64,000 nt of DNA from Onthophagus taurus (GCF_036711975.1 NC_091976.1:20398001-20462000), one strand, 5' to 3'; positions 26,211 to 41,062 are shown, numbered from the stretch's first letter. A program made the numbers and translations. Notes: generated by a model from the sequence alone, not told the origin.

Positions 26211-29200
26211 CCTCAATGAATCAAATTTCTTTATGAATCGGAATTCCACTTCAAAATCCTTTTAAAAAATTGATTTAAAGTAGATCGAACATAAATGAAT
26301 AACATTATTATTAATAATAGCGGGGCAACATCTGGTTCTTGCTATCAAGAGTCTTTTCAAGAACGTTTTTAAACGTTGTAAAAGAAGAAGGGGTCCTCTT
26401 CGGTAGCGCGCGGTTATTGTCGTCCAAACAATGCTCTTCTTTGAGTTCGGCACACGTGTGACTCACCTGAAACTTTTTTGTGTACCCTGCCACATTCCTC
26501 GCATATTTTAAACCTCATAAAAATGGTTGGAGAAGACCAACAACACCGTGCTTAATTGATTAAGTCCATAGAAATAAAAATTCTTTCTAACAAGAAAGTT
26601 CTAGTAAACCATTTAAAAGAGAAACTTTTAGATTTTAAATCATTGCAAAATGGTTGTAATAACCAATTTATTTCTTGTAATTTCTTTACGTACATTAAAT
26701 CAGCATAAACGTCGCGACAAGACTTCAATTAATTGCAGAAACCTTTGAACTGGAAGCAAAGTGGGTCACCGGTGTCAATACAGCCCACTTAAAACTACGA
26801 CTATTTGCATATAGCTAGAGGTTTCTCGACGCGGAATCGCTTTGCTTTCTATCGACGAACTCAAAGAGACTTTGTGAGTCATGGGAACCAGTTGTTTTTT
26901 CCATCGTTACCCGACCGAAACAATGGAGGATAATGGAGATATCTTAACCAGCTCATTATAGTAACCAAGAAATTACCGCTCCCGAGTTTTAATTTGCAAC
27001 AACAGCGAAAACGGTAGCTCATAAAATTTAGAAGTGTGCCGAAGTAAATTAAAACAAAGGGAAATTGGAGTGTATCGTGTTGGTGGTGTTCATTCAGCGA
27101 GTAACCTTGATGGGAGTTCATTTGTTGCTGTTGCCACCGTTCAGTTTCGAAATCGGAACAAATAGATTAAACGATTAAGACAGTAAATAGGTCGGGGAAA
27201 TTTTAAATAGTTTTACTAATTTTTAATAGAGCGAAAAGAAATTAGTTTTGGTACCAAATCTTCATTTAAGGAAAAACGAGAATTAAAATTTGTTAAAGTA
27301 ATTTTACAAGTCCGTTGTACAAACTTATGAAATTATTAACACAGCCTACAACTGGCTACTATAACAGTACTTGACGTCTTTAAAGTAACTGTTACTGTAT
27401 AAGAGCGTTAAATAAATCATCCAGACTGACATCTTGTATATATTTCCTGCAGTCTTAAGAATAATCATCTTCCGAGAGAACGAACACGAAGTATGCAATA
27501 ATTAAAGAGACAATAGAAGTTTCTCTTCTAAGTTTTCTCATAATTTAATTTTTCTGGATTTATTTTTTTAATCAATAAGAAATTTTTTTAAGCACACCTT
27601 TTCTCGTCTAATACAAAGAAACGATTGTTAAAAATCTTATTTATATAAAGATAAAATTACTTTATTGATATCACACTCAAAATAATATAAATAAACATTC
27701 CTCCTAAAAATTATACATTCTTTCCACACACACTTTAATTTCCTGAACAACTGTACTTAAGTTGCAGAACATCAAAGTTAATGTGAAGCGAGAACAATGA
27801 CCACCTCCGCCATTTAACGCAGCGTGGAGTAAATTTCTTGTAAACTTAGAAACACTTCTTTGAATTATTTCGACTGGACTGTATACAGTTACAATTACAA
27901 GGAAATTTCGTAACGGAAATGTGACTAATCTTCAAACATGGAACTTTCATAAACATATTTTAGTATTTTTATTTAAACATTTTTATGTTTAACGCTACTT
28001 AAGTGATTTGGAATTTAACATGATGTGTTCTACACCAAACCGATTTCAACAAACTACATCAACATACAGGTTGCCTAATAGTTATGATAACATCGTAGAT
28101 TAATCGTACTTCGTATTTTCTTCATACTTTGTATTTCTCTTTCATTAATAGTACTTTGAGTAGTACACTTGAGTAGGTCACTTTATTTTCAGTCATAAAC
28201 TCTAACAATTTCAATTTGCGAAATGATTTTGATCTGACACGAAAGTCAGATCAAGTTGGAAAGCTCGAAATGCGGTCTTTGAAGGAGACCTTGATTACCG
28301 TAAATTGCAGATCAATCAACAAATTTGACAACAATGATATCCGGTCGAATATCGAGTACTCTCGGAACATTCTCAGAGCGCTTTCTCTTTTTAAGTATCT
28401 TAAGTTAAATTAAGCTATTTCACTAAATAAAGGCACTAACTACAAAATTATATTATATTATATATTATCGTATTCATTATAGATAGTTTTATACCATTGA
28501 TATTTAAATATGATTTCTGGTACTATATGAGAAATGAACCACAATCTCAAAGTCAATTTTTCGACGACTTTTTCTAGCAGATGAGACCATATATCAGCAA
28601 TGATATAGCTAATGTCGACTTATCGAAAATCGACTTGTCGAAATCCTCTAAATTATCTGGTTTATCATATCTCCATAAGGAATCGTTTGCAGACGTGTTT
28701 AACACGATCGTAAAGGCCAAGCACAGTAATTCCACCAGCGCATAAGGTCATCATACAGTGAATTTTTGTTGGTGTAACATATCCTCAATAATAACTTCTG
28801 GATTTTCATTACTCCAGGTTTAACAGTTTAGTTTATTGAAATAAACATTCAATCAAAGAGGTTCCTCAATCCATAACAATCAAAATACACTGCCTTACTT
28901 TGTGGCTGAGACTCTTACGTTAACAACACCATCCCAACTTTTGTGTCATTTTGGTCTTGATGATACTTGTATGGCATCCAAGACAACAAGATTCATTTGA
29001 TTTCTTGTGTTAATTCATTATAAGAGTGTCCTAAAATTTTAAGTTCTTAACAGATCTATTCGCAAAAATGTCCGTAAAATTAACGGACACAGCTTCAATT
29101 GTTGTCCATGCTCCTCAGCCACAATATCACAACAGATGCGCACTTTACTATGTCGAAATCGACACATTGTCACATGTGTGATGCGAAAACGGTTCATGGT

Positions 29201-29464
29201 TATTTGAGTAGTGAAATGGTAAAACATACAATGAGATTGGATAGATTAGATATACTATGGTCCGAAAATAAAGATAGAGATCCAGTAAAGACTGTAGAAA
29301 CAACCAGTATTAATGTAGAGGTTATCAAGCGTTTATCAATTATACTTGAATGTATAAATTGCAACTATAAACTTTATTTTGAATATTATAGCTGGTATAA
29401 AATGTTCTTTAAGTATTCACAAAATTTGTGCCATGGTAAAAATGGTATGTTATCAGAAGATTGT

Positions 29465-30010
29465 GTTTAACGTTATCAAATGCCTTCTCATAGTCGATGA
29501 AGCACATAAAGACGTCCTTTTTTGATCTGGACAATTTTGCATCAGTGTCTGGAGACTAAACATGGCTTCTCTGGTTCCAAATCCGCTTTCAAATCCGATT
29601 ACCGATACTTAATCAACGTGTGCTCGAAGAATAGAAAGAGAACTTGCAACGAAGGTGAAGGATTGATGTTTTGTGTATATTTAAGAGAAGGTATATCGTA
29701 ACAATATTTGAATTAAGTTTTATTCTTTTATTCTACAGCTTCTATCATAACGTGTAAAGTGGTGTCAGTGTGGAAAGTTCTGCAGTTTTCCTTGTCAAGG
29801 CTATGACTTCAAGTCCGTAGTCACTGGCAGTATGCAGCTATCATACATCTTTTGTTTTAGACTTCTCTGTATTTCTTTGTATTCCAGTATAACACTGAGT
29901 TTTCTAAATGCTGCCCATGGTAGTTGAATCAATCAAAAATGACCAAGATATATGTATAGGCTTACATTCTCTAAGGAGACGTTGTCAATGGCAACATTAT
30001 TTTGCAACCA
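29465..30010 (-). mobile_element. RTE retroposon remnant
   Basis: Minus strand near 29600 reads VIGFESGFGTREAMFSLQTL and then CAFIDYEKAFDNV, the RTE palm A region. Near 29900 it reads AAFRKLSVILEYKEIQRSL, the thumb region. The catalytic box between them is lost and the frames are broken. Confidence 0.55.
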
Positions 30011-30861
30011 TCTCAAAAAAGCCATGATAACTTATGTTTTCAAAACGGGAAATTGTAATATTGCTTCATTAAAGCTTAATTCATAGTAGCCGGAATGATA
30101 ATAACTTATTATTAATAAGATGTGTATACTTATGTGTTTATAGATCCTCAAAAATTCCTCAGCACGGTAAACCCTGAAATACTTACGCACAAGTTTGACA
30201 TCATGGTTGTTTGGGAAATAACTGTTTTCTTATCTAACGGTTACCGACCACTCGAATCGATATTTCAGCTAGTTAAGGAAAAAATTATGATTTATCTACT
30301 TAGACTACTTGTCTGATGAGGAATTTTTGACATTATTTGTTGTGTCATCGCTACTAATAATTACCTAACGCATCTTGATACCTTGATATCTTTATTTATA
30401 GTGTTCAGGTTTTCTCTTTATATTCTTGCTAAATTATGTCTTCCTCAATATTTGTAGAGCAAAATTAGCTATAAACTTTGGACCACATCTGTAAGTTGTA
30501 AACGAAGTTTTAGCAAACTTAAACTAATTTAGAACTTTCTGCAATCGCCGATGAACTTGGAACGTTCATCAAAGTCACACAATACTTGCAAATCAAACTT
30601 TACATTTAATTAGTTATGTCGAGACCATACTTTGTAGTTAAGTATATAACTTATTAATAGAAATAGAAATATTGAAGTTGTTGTTCAATTTTAATTCTTC
30701 CTGCATAAAAGGGAAGGTTAACATTAAATGTAAAAGATTCAATTTAAAAACATGTAAATTTACCATCCTAAAAAGAATTTTAAATTGTAGGGGAAGAAGA
30801 CTTTTTTATGAAAACGGACATAGGATACATTTATCTTTTTAACAGTTTCCTGCACCAAGCT

Positions 30862-31095
30862 TAAGTGGACTCGTCCAGAAATGGACAAGACTACATCGAA
30901 GAGACAGGGAAAGAAGAGAATGAAGCATCAGGCGCAGATGTTATCGCATTGTGAGAAGAAGTTGCGAGTGGATCGATTTGAGGCCACGTGGCCGACGATC
31001 GAGTGACATAAGCGACAAGAAGTTGAGGACCGCCTCGGGCGCTCCAAGTTTCGCCGAGCGTTCAAGTGCAAGGTGACCGCAATATCGGGCCTTTA
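30862..31095 (+). other. isolated GC-rich coding-like segment
   Basis: A frame open from at least 30862 is very basic (TSKRQGKKRMKHQAQM; LRVDRFEATWPTIE), stops once at TGA near 30999, and stays open to 31095. Third positions are G/C-rich, unlike neighbours. The minus strand is also partly open. I do not recognise the family; it is probably a relic of a mobile element or retrocopy. Confidence 0.3.
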
Positions 31096-31863
31096 AACTT
31101 CGATTTTTTAAATTTCAATGAATCTCTTTTTTTCTTAATTACGTAACACTGAAAAAATGTGCAATCATTTCTTCATTTTCTTCAATTCATAGATTTTAGA
31201 GGTAGTTTCTGCAATTGAAAAAAAAAAAATCAAATGTCTCTATTTGCAAGATCGTGCAATTCCATAACGAGAAATGTCAAATGTGAGGAATAAAGAGGCC
31301 AAAAATATTTAGAATTAAAGTATTGTTTATTTTTTGGTTGGTAATACGAAATGATTAGTTGCGTTTTGATTTGAGTGTTTTTTGTGTGTATAAGATAGCG
31401 CCGACAAAAAAATTTAAACCAAATAAACCTAAGAAGGAGAAAATTAATGTAAACACGATTTAAATGGCAACTCACTTTGAATTATTAATCCTTGTCTACG
31501 TATTAATTTATTAGTTAAAACCACGATTGCAAAGTTCATTAAGACATTTCCCACGGAAATTAAGCAGAAATTAAATTTAGTAGCAAACAGTTTCGAGGAA
31601 ATAAACTCTCCTGGTTAGTTTATCTAGATGAGTCACTTGAACAACGTTGAATTTTTCTTTTTCATTTCAACTAAAAACGATATTTTCAACATTTCTTATC
31701 AAAAAATTGTTAACATTAAATTCGTCCGTTAGCCGAAAATTACAAAGAGGAAGGCAGATAATAACCACACCAAAAAGTTGTATTAATTAAATTAAAGATA
31801 ATAATTGAGATAAATTAATTCAATGTTATTAATAAACAAATTGAGTTTATGTAAATGAAACTC

Positions 31864-31902
31864 ACTTTAATATAGAAACTCTTAGCTTTCTTCTTTAATC
31901 CC
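31864..31902 (-). other. candidate short first coding exon
   Basis: Minus strand: ATG GGA then Lys-rich codons (MGLKKKAKSFYIK) followed directly by a strong donor GTGAGT. Sequence upstream to about 32150 is less AT-rich and includes TTAAATATG, a possible core promoter. Very short first coding exons are common in insects, but I found no second exon, so this stays a guess. Confidence 0.2.
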
Positions 31903-32487
31903 ATGCTGATGATGGAAATTCTCGTTTGTATGGGAGAACGAACTCGAAAGCGTCATTAAACACTGATTTCCGATCGACCTACTTCCTATTTCGTCCGGTT
32001 GGTTACATGTCACTATTTAAACTAAAACCTATTACTTAAAGCTATACGCGAAAATAACGACCAAACAACTTCGTCTACCAACGAGTTTCGCACGAAACTA
32101 ACTTCATCGCGTGCATCACCAGACTTTTCTGAGCACGTCATATTTAAGCGACTCTAAAATTGATTAGATAAAAACATGCGTTGGTCGATTCAACGTCTCA
32201 CAAACTTCCCCATTAATGTTTGAACTCTGAATTTAAAAAAATATATATCAATAAAACTGAGTAATCCCAGAATTAATTATTTTAATCATCTTGTATTACT
32301 AATAATAATTATTTTGTTTATTATCTAGAGAATGTAAGAGCTATTAATAATTTCAACTCAAATGAAAGATAACGAAATTGATTTAAACAAAGGTTTGCTT
32401 TATAACGTGTAATCGGAAGTCAAATTCAACCTATTTTTAAAAAAGATATCTTCAAAAAGTTACATAAATTTAAAATAAAATTTTTCT

Positions 32488-32655
32488 TAGGAGAAATAAT
32501 ATGTAATATTGCTAGTTTCGCCTAATTGCCATCTTCAGAGACTTTTTTATAAAATGATTCAAAAAAAGATGAAGATGGCAATTAGCCGAAACTAGTAAGA
32601 CTCATTTAATTAAAGACCAGTTAAAAGTACAAAAAAATTGACATATTTCTCCTAA
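32488..32655. repeat. nested inverted repeat with GTTTCG...CCATCTTCA arms
   Basis: Inner arms 32512-32537 and 32570-32595 are near-perfect inverted copies (ctagtttcg, then attgccatcttca). Outer arms ttaggagaaat near 32488 and atttctcctaa near 32645 continue the symmetry with an insertion of about 45 bases. A related GTTTCG...GCCATCTTCAG string occurs at 60455-60482. It is likely the tip of a mobile-element family. Confidence 0.5.
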
Positions 32656-34130
32656 TTGAATTGGTAGAATGAATTTCGATTATAATTCTTTAAAATTTTT
32701 CTTATTAAAATTTTAGGCGGAAACTGAACTAGAAAACATTCATCCTATTTTTAAACAAGATTCTTATACCTGTTAGGCATCTGTCCACACTGTACAATTT
32801 TTAGACTGTTTGTATAAGGTGTAACAGACACGAGCAGCGTGGGAACACGAATTTCAGACCCTTCCTAATTGCTTAAAACGATCATCAAGAAAAAAAATGA
32901 GTGAAGAAAAAAAATGTTGACGCGTGAATCGAAAAGATTTACATACAAAGAGAGAACTTTATTGAAACGGCCGTTTCGTCACCCTACGGATTAAATAGGT
33001 CCATATTTTGTGTTGCAACGCACCTAGAGCGCTCGCAAAAGTCCAGCTGTGTTAAAAAGTCGGCAACGAAGAGAATTTAAAAGAGCCGAGGCCAGGTGGT
33101 GACGATGTCCTTTATTGAATAAACTATTTAAGGAGTCACGGGAAGTTCTCGCCACCACCCCTTTGCGTGTTGCGAGCTTTATGGGTGCCCTTTTTGTTAA
33201 TCAAAACAACGTGACATTAACGTGCCAACTGTTGCTGGTTTCTAATGTAGCGAAAATAGACCTTGGGGTGTGTCTTAATTAGATTAAACTGTTTTAATAC
33301 TATCTGGACGTTAAAGAAGGAAAAAATAATAAAAAAAGGTAAAAATAAAACCCATTTTTTTACGAGAAAGGACAAATGATTCTTAATCCATTTTAAATTG
33401 ACCATTCAAGAACAAGTACCAGTAGCAGCCGGTCTCTTAAAAAGACTTGATCCCATTAACCTCTATTAGTATCAATAAAATGTACTACCCAGGATGTGGG
33501 GTTGGGTTAGATCATAGTTACTAAATGTACTCAAATTTAAGAAATGCGTTATAAAAGCAAACTGTAAAGCATATAAAAAACCATTGTGGAATGTTTACAG
33601 CTTATCGTTATGTAACAACGATAATTGAGTGCAAATTATATGAACGTCCGACCTACTCAAATTGTAGATGAAGTTATGATCGCGATTTTTTTATGCGATT
33701 CCAAGCGAACAATTGATTTTAGCGCGAAGGTTGTTGCGACCTCTGAGTATTTCACACTTGATCGAGAGACCGAAACACTAAAAACTGTTACACATCCCGG
33801 AAGTAAGACTCCGGTACGATCAGAAAGCGAAAAATAAAAAATAGCCATTAAACATTTTAAGAGCGTATCACTAGGTTTTAAAAAGAGGGTAAAAAATATA
33901 TTCCATTTTATGACTAAGGTATTTATTAAACATTGACTTTAAGAGATATTATTCGAAAAAAATAGACGTTATCTGTGTATTATCTATCAATCTACTAACC
34001 ATATTAAGTTGCTTTGTATCATTTTCATTGAAATTATTGTTGTTTATATAGAATTTAAAAAAATATTGATAAGACAAAAATCATCGTAAAAAGTCGAGGA
34101 CAAAGTTAAGGGTTCTGTTGAGATATATCA
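32656..34130. other. no feature seen
   Basis: AT-rich sequence. The 70-codon frame at 33625-33837 is open on both strands and resembles no known protein. No splice-supported gene was found. Confidence 0.4.
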
Positions 34131-34139
34131 GGAACGATT

Positions 34140-35580
34140 TTGATGTAATGGACGATATTTGGGAATATCAGGGATTATCTGTAAACATTAGCCAAGGAGA
34201 ATGTTGATAAATGATGGTGAAGAGGCGGATATCATGAAGAATCTTTAACGACATCAAAGAATCTATGGTGATAGGAAAGATGTTTGAATCACACGTATTT
34301 GCATTACTTTGATTTTTCTATATCAGACACTCAGAAGCTGTACAAATGATCACTTGCTGAAAAAGTGTACTTTTCAGTTTCACTGCCAATACTATGGAGA
34401 GAACCAAAAAATCATGTAGATGATTGCTACAAATATCATAATGTATTACACCCAACCCAACACATTGCTAGTTTGTTTAGGTGTAAGTGAAAATGCACAG
34501 CAAAGTTCGACTACATCTCAATTAACCACAGATAGTAGTGATTTCGTCATGAACAGAAACCATTTAATAACACAAAGGGAACTGAGTGATTTGATCTGTG
34601 ATTTGAGTTATCGAAACAAAAGGCAGAGTTGCTTATATCACGGTTGAAGGAGTGGAAATATCTTGACAGTGGAGCATGAGTCACTGTATACAGGAAAAGA
34701 AATGCAATGAACAGTACTCAAAATACAATCTAAAGGATCCTTTGGTACACATTGGAAATAAAAAAAAAACATCCCTTCTAGATGTTCATTTGTACGTTTA
34801 TTCTGTACGTTCAGCAGTACAAACGAAGGAATGCTACGACACAATGCGTACAATCTTGGACAAGATCAAATACAATGAACATTAATGAAAAAATGAATTG
34901 TTGTTCATAATTTTTTAACTAAGGCTGTTTGCTGCTTTTACTGTCTGTAGGATAGCCGTGCAACTAAACATCATTGTGTGACAGAAACTTGATGAGCTAC
35001 TGTTGGACTCCAATACATGAAACGGATCCTAAAAAATACAAACGACTCAGCTCAACCTTCATTAAGTATGTCAAAAACTAGAATCAACCTTAAAAACAGA
35101 TTGTAGATTCGGATTCAGCGTCCCTAATTACCTTAGAAATAACATTTGGTTGCTCAGGTCCAAAACTATGTATACTTTTGTAATTATTACAAATCAGTTT
35201 CATCGTAAATGATAACTATTCTGAACTGCTCCTATTTTTTGTTACTCTCATAAAGAGTTTATCCTCATTTTTGAAGAGCTGATAATGTGTCAGTTACTTT
35301 TCTGATTACGCAAGATATTATCTAACAAGTTCACGCAAGTCGTGAAACATGAAAAAAGAATAAATAATATAGAATTCCTCCAGAAAAAACTGTTTGGTTC
35401 TTCATAAAGTCCCGGAATGGTCGCCTTCTCAGTTCTTGATAAACTTTGTGATTATATCGATAAATCAACTAAACTGTTAAATTTAATACCTTCATCGTCA
35501 ATTTGTAAAGAGTAAGTTAAGGAACACAGGATTTATTATTGCTATCCAGTAAGCATCTGGGCGTTAACATCTATATAAAC
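34140..35580 (+). pseudogene. decayed coding relic, probably transposon-derived
   Basis: Plus-strand pieces in several frames look protein-derived and run in one direction: LITQRELSDLICDLSYRNKRQ near 34570, VQTKECYDTMRTILDKIKYN near 34820-34878, and DSRATKH near 34953. They weakly resemble a multicopy ORF family seen in many arthropod genomes that I cannot name with confidence. Frameshifts are numerous. Confidence 0.35.
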
Positions 35581-36169
35581 GCTGGAAAAGTCTTTGAGGT
35601 ATGGACAAGGAGTCCATACTGAAATGGTCTAGATTTTCTACTGGAGGATTTTTGGCATATTCAATAAACATGGAGTTGGCATATTCAACAATGAATTTGT
35701 TGTTAGTGTGGTAGACAAAACTGATGGAAGCACCAACGAGTTCTTGTCACAATTTCAGGATATAGTCCTGTTTTATACCATAGCGCAGAATTTTGGATAT
35801 CATCAAAAATATATATTGCTTAAATAACTCTTCGATAGATACGGTGGTGATACTTAAGTATTTTAAATATGAATTGAGAATTACTGATAAGGCTAAATAC
35901 AATCTTTAACATTATATGCTTCTCAACATTGTTTGTCGATAGTAGATTTTTAAGTAGCTCATAATTGTCACAGCAATATATTCGAGATACATATTAGTCT
36001 CCTTAAATCGGCATACTTCATTTTGAAAGTATTTTATAACAGTCAACATATGCTACATCAACGACTTATGATGAAGTTATGTGAAGCCCCTAATGCTTCA
36101 TGATGCAGTTAAACGATAGGGTCACTTTCAGGTGTTATTATTTCAACTATTAACTTTATGTTATAGCTA

Positions 36170-37337
36170 TACAGGATGTTTCTGTAATTCGTGGCATAAT
36201 TTTAATCTCAAATACATACTAGAGTCAAAATGATGACAATTTGTTGCCTCATTTTAGAGTTATTCACAAAAAGATACAACCTCATTTTTGAAATACTGTC
36301 ATTAATTGTAAGCGCCCATGAAAACAAATCGTTAGTAAAGCAGTCTGTCAAATTATTATCCAACGTAGCGTAAAATCTGGATTTTCTTTAGTCCAATTAT
36401 GAGTACATTTTTTCATCATAGTACAGTTTTGCCATACTGTACTCAGTACGGATCATCAGCAATTTTTAATTCTTGTAATGTCAAGTATAAGACAAGTGGT
36501 ATGGATACAATTGATACTCCTTTGGGATACGCCAAGCCGTACCTTTGGATATTCCGCTTTATTCTTATATTATATCAACAGTACTAGTAGTACTACAATC
36601 CGCTACAAAATCCAAAATGTTTTCTTTTAGTTTGGGTGTACAAACTGACCTATGGTTTCCGTTAATTACATACTTTTAGAAATGGTTTTTTATCAGATTA
36701 TTTGCGGTTGGGAAATTTTTACAATATCACCTCGCCGCTGCGTTAGCACTGCCTAAACACTCTTCCAACGTTAAAAGCACATCAGTTTGCTCACTAAAAT
36801 TAATTATTTGTCATTTTAAACAACTATTAGGGACTAACGAATGTTGGGTAATAATTTGACAAATGCCTTTACCTTACTGCTTTACTTACAATTTGTTTTC
36901 AGAGGCACTTACGATTAATGAAAACATTTCAAAATCGAGGTTGTATCTTTTTGGGAATACCGGTGCGTCTAATCAAAAATTCCTAAGAATGAAAATCCTT
37001 TTAAAATGAAATAGGCTTTTAGAATTACTTGGAAAATTAAAGGGTTTAAGGCATAAACAAAAAGTTTTAAGGAAACAACCTTTATGAACTTCCTGTATAG
37101 CATTGTACCCGTGGTTGCATATTTTCAAAAAATGATTTCTTACGATAACAATGCACAGTTTGCTATATTTTATCTTTCACGACAAACAATATTGAAGCTC
37201 TTTAAGACAATCTTTAAAAAATTTTTAACTTTGACGGCCTAAAAATGCTCCAAAAAATTTTACAGGAATCGTCATCATTTTGACTCTAGTATTTGTGATT
37301 AAAATTATGCCACGACTTAATACACAAACATCCTGTA
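36170..37337. mobile_element. non-autonomous DNA transposon with long inverted ends
   Basis: Begins TACAGGATGTTTCTG and ends AAACATCCTGTA, flanked by TA on both sides. Inverted similarity is seen in two blocks: the outer about 70 bases (with gtggcataattttaatc and agagtcaaaatgatgac), and an inner block pairing about 36255-36335 with 36893-36965. The interior has no recognisable transposase. It fits a Tc1/mariner-like MITE. Nothing is seen in the flank 37338-38040. Confidence 0.65.
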
Positions 37338-38039
37338 TAAAAAATCACATCTGTGTGTTGTGTTACTTAATACTTATTTGTTATAACTACTAACTTTATC
37401 ACGTTATCTGTTTAAAACATGGTTTAACTGTTCTACGACGTTATGTTATTAAAAAGAGAAAAAAAATCTTTTAATAACAACTCAACACGTGTACCAAACA
37501 TATGACAAGAGATACTAAATAGTTTACCGTAAGGTTAATAAGCTCTCTGTAACATTCAATTTACAGATATCCTATTTGTGTTTGCAAACAAGATGATGAG
37601 ATGGTATTACCATCTTGCGTGAATGCCGCCCCCTTAATAGGTGGAAACTCTGGGAGCGTTTGACATCAGGAACTCACATCTCGATAACATTGCAACTCCG
37701 GAAAAGCCCTAAGCTGTTGAGTGTAGGTCACTTCTGTAAATTGCAAATAAATGAATTCATTCTCAAAGACCAAATATTGCTTTATCCTTGCTATGATGAA
37801 TCAATTAAAACAAACCTTATCGTTTTTTCGATAAGATACAAAACTAGGTACTGCGAAACTATTGAAAACAATGTTATCAACGCACCATAACGTTACTGCG
37901 AAATATTTAATGTTATATCAATTACAAAACAACTCAATCTAAAAAATCCAATAAAAATAACTTAAATAATTTAAGGCTTTATTTAGAATCATTATTTTAG
38001 AATTATTTAGATCTTTAAAAAGAAAGATACATATATCTA

Positions 38040-38830
38040 AGATCTGAGAAAAGCGATCGATATGATCCCGCTTTAGAAATTATGGAACAGAACTTACTTC
38101 CATGCTTTCTTTCCTACAAAAGGTGTCAAACAGGGATGCTCTCTCCCACAATATTCAAGATCTATATCCACTCAACCCTAAAACATTGGAAAAGGAAATG
38201 CAACCCGATGGGAATATGGGTAGGAGACACATACGGGTAGGTATATGTTAAATAAACTAGAAATAGAATACAATAAATGGGGCTTGGAAATGAACAAGGA
38301 TAAAACCCAATATATGGTAATTGGATTAAAGGGAAGGGACATACAATTGGAGACCGACATAATAAAACATGTAGACCACTACGAACACCTTGGGGTAGTC
38401 ATAAACGAAGACGGAAAGGACAATAAATATGTAATGAGGAAAGTTGGTAGTGGAAAAAAAACGATGAAGGCAATGCATACGATTCTGTAGAATAACTACC
38501 TAACGATACAAACAAAGATAAATATTTTTAGGGCCATTATAGAACCATTAATGACGTATGAGTCAGAAACAAAGACACAGCTCGAAGACTGCTAGCAGCA
38601 GAGATGATGTTTTGAAGAAGATGCTATGGTATAACCATGCTGGACCGAGTTGAAAGTGAGGAAATAAGAAGAAGAATGACAAAACTCAAAGCTCAAAACT
38701 CTGGATCCCGGATATCAATGTGGAGATGAAGAGGAGAGGACTGGGTGAAGATGATTGGAATGATGAGGACTGCTGGCGGTTGGGATGCTAGAAGTGGCAA
38801 TAAAAAAAGTTGCAAATACTCGTCAAATAA
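38040..38830 (+). mobile_element. non-LTR reverse transcriptase fragment
   Basis: Plus strand encodes a post-catalytic RT region: KWGLEMNKDKTQYMVIG near 38275, HYEHLGVVINEDGKDNKY near 38380, then FRAIIEPLMTYESET and a broken tail (TMLDRVESEEIRRR). The order matches RTE-like elements. The catalytic box upstream is missing. Confidence 0.6.
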
Positions 38831-40095
38831 AATAGAATAGAATAGAAAAAGAAAGAAAAACATTCTTTAACTTTTTATTGAAACAATTCTAAGTTGTAAC
38901 AAGATGTTTCAGGTAGCTAGAAATAAATTAGAAACTCAACGAAGTGTATCTAAAGAGAGGTTTATACCTTTCGGAGTCCTCGCGCGTCTAATTATTTTTA
39001 AATGCCGTATAATAAAGGGCAATTGTGCGAGGAGAGAACGATTCCGTTATTTCATACGGTACCCATCCTACTCTACAAACCAGATAAAGCCACCCACACA
39101 AAATATACTTCAAAATCGAATCTGTTACATAAGAAAACCTTCTGGTCTTGGCGTTTATTTTTAAACATCATCAAGCAGAGTAATAAACTGATTTATTTGC
39201 ACGTTGCGTTGACGATCGACGACGACGTTCTTTGGTTCAAATTCGCGGCTTGAAGAACGAAATCCGTACGCAGAGAGAAGAGAGGTCAATCGCCTTTTGT
39301 GTTTGCGCCTTCTTCTTTCTCCGGTGATTTAATTCTCTTCGAATCAACCTTTCCTTCTTCACGTATGTTTCTGAACGTATACAACTTCTCCTTCGCAGGA
39401 AGTTGAATTAATTTAATTTTTTTTCCATCTTTCTAACTAATCGTTTCCCGTAAAACTCGTTTTTGTGAAGCGGATACAAAATGATATCAAAAAGTAGATA
39501 CAACCACGCTTTATAAATGATTACGTTACAAACGATGATATGAAAACCTAACCAAAAAAAGTTACTTAATCAATCTTTGTAAAATTATATATAAACAATT
39601 GTTGTCTAACTTTTTAAGTTTTTAAGCTTTAAAATACTTACACAGTCGCTCTGAGTTGATTTTTTTTGTCGAGGCACACAAAATAACGTCACCTTAAAGC
39701 CTTTTTCACACTGGCAACCGTAAAGACCCCTTCTTTGCAACCGTTAAAGAGGTGTTTGAGAGCTTCTTAATAACGTGTATCTCGGTCACAAAACGACGAC
39801 GAGTTAAGGTAACGGTACGATAAACAATAAAATGTTATAAACAACAACAAAGCACCACCACGAGCTCGTACTGCGTCATAACTGCAAAATACACCGTTCC
39901 AGAGACAAACTGGAAGGTATCTACAATCATCCCCACTTATAACCTCGAATTTTTAACATATAAACCTTATGGTTAAGGTCAATAAAGATCATTTTTGCCT
40001 GATTATCAATGTTTTCAACTCCGAGTTGGTCCTTTGAGGATTCTATACAGTACGTTTATTTTAACTTGGCGTTTTTATATCTTTATTTTTCAACT
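38831..40095. other. no gene assigned
   Basis: Two overlapping plus-strand frames at 38904-39253 are open for over 80 codons but look unlike protein, and no splice context supports them. Around 39270-39370 the sequence is pyrimidine-rich. It could be a promoter or 5' UTR region of a gene not visible here. Confidence 0.3.
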
Positions 40096-40795
40096 AATTA
40101 CTTTAAACGAATTGCACAGGTAAAGAAATAAATAATATTTGCTATTTATAAGAAGCTTTAATTAAATTCTTTATTTATTTAATACATAAATTAAAATAAA
40201 TAACAATTTTATGAAATCACTTTTGGTCTCTAAACATAGATGTCACTTTTTTAAATCACATGAATAAATCAAATTATCCAAACATTTATATTATTATTAA
40301 ATATATACTATTATTAAATATCCTTTTGTTCATCATCTTACGTTAATTTTAATTAATTTTATTTTATAATTAATTAACTTACTAAATAAAAATTGTGATT
40401 AATCAATCTAATTTGGTGGTCTAAACATAGATGTCGCCATGAATTTCCAAATTACTTTAAACAAATTGAAAAGTAAACAAATAAATAATATTTGCTATTT
40501 ATAAGAAACTTTTATTAAATTCTTTATTTATTTAATAAATAAATTAAAATAAATAATAATTTTATGAAATCACTTTTGGCCTCTAAACATTGATATGTCA
40601 CTTTTCTAAATCATATTATAAATAAATCAAATTATCTAAACATTTATATTATTATTAAATATTATTTTGTTCATAACCTTACCTTAATTTTAATTAATTT
40701 TATTTTATAATTAATTAACTTATCAAATAAAAATTGTTATTAATCAATTTAATTTGGTGGCCTAAACATAGATGTCGCCATAAATTTCGTTGCAT
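40096..40795. repeat. tandem duplication, 354-bp unit, two copies
   Basis: 40096-40449 and 40450-about 40795 align along their whole length with few changes. Each copy also holds two related words, CTAAACATAGATGTCACTT and CTAAACATAGATGTCGCCA, and a fifth variant lies at 40903-40915. The unit is extremely AT-rich and lies just upstream of the ETS gene. Confidence 0.75.
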
Positions 40796-41062
40796 CTTCT
40801 CATCCTAATTATTAATTATTTAAATTAATCAATAAATTATTAACAAATTAATTTTTTTAAAATTGTTTTAAAAATGTTCTAATAAACAAAATTTAACTAT
40901 TTATATATAGATGTCACCAAAATGATTTTTGAAACAATCGTGAATATAGTCGTATTTTCATGTCAGAACCGCAATTAATATAGCTGTAAATAGTAAAATG
41001 GGAATTTCTCCTCTACTCCGGAAGCTAACGCTTCCGGTGAGTTTAAAGCGATAATAAACAGT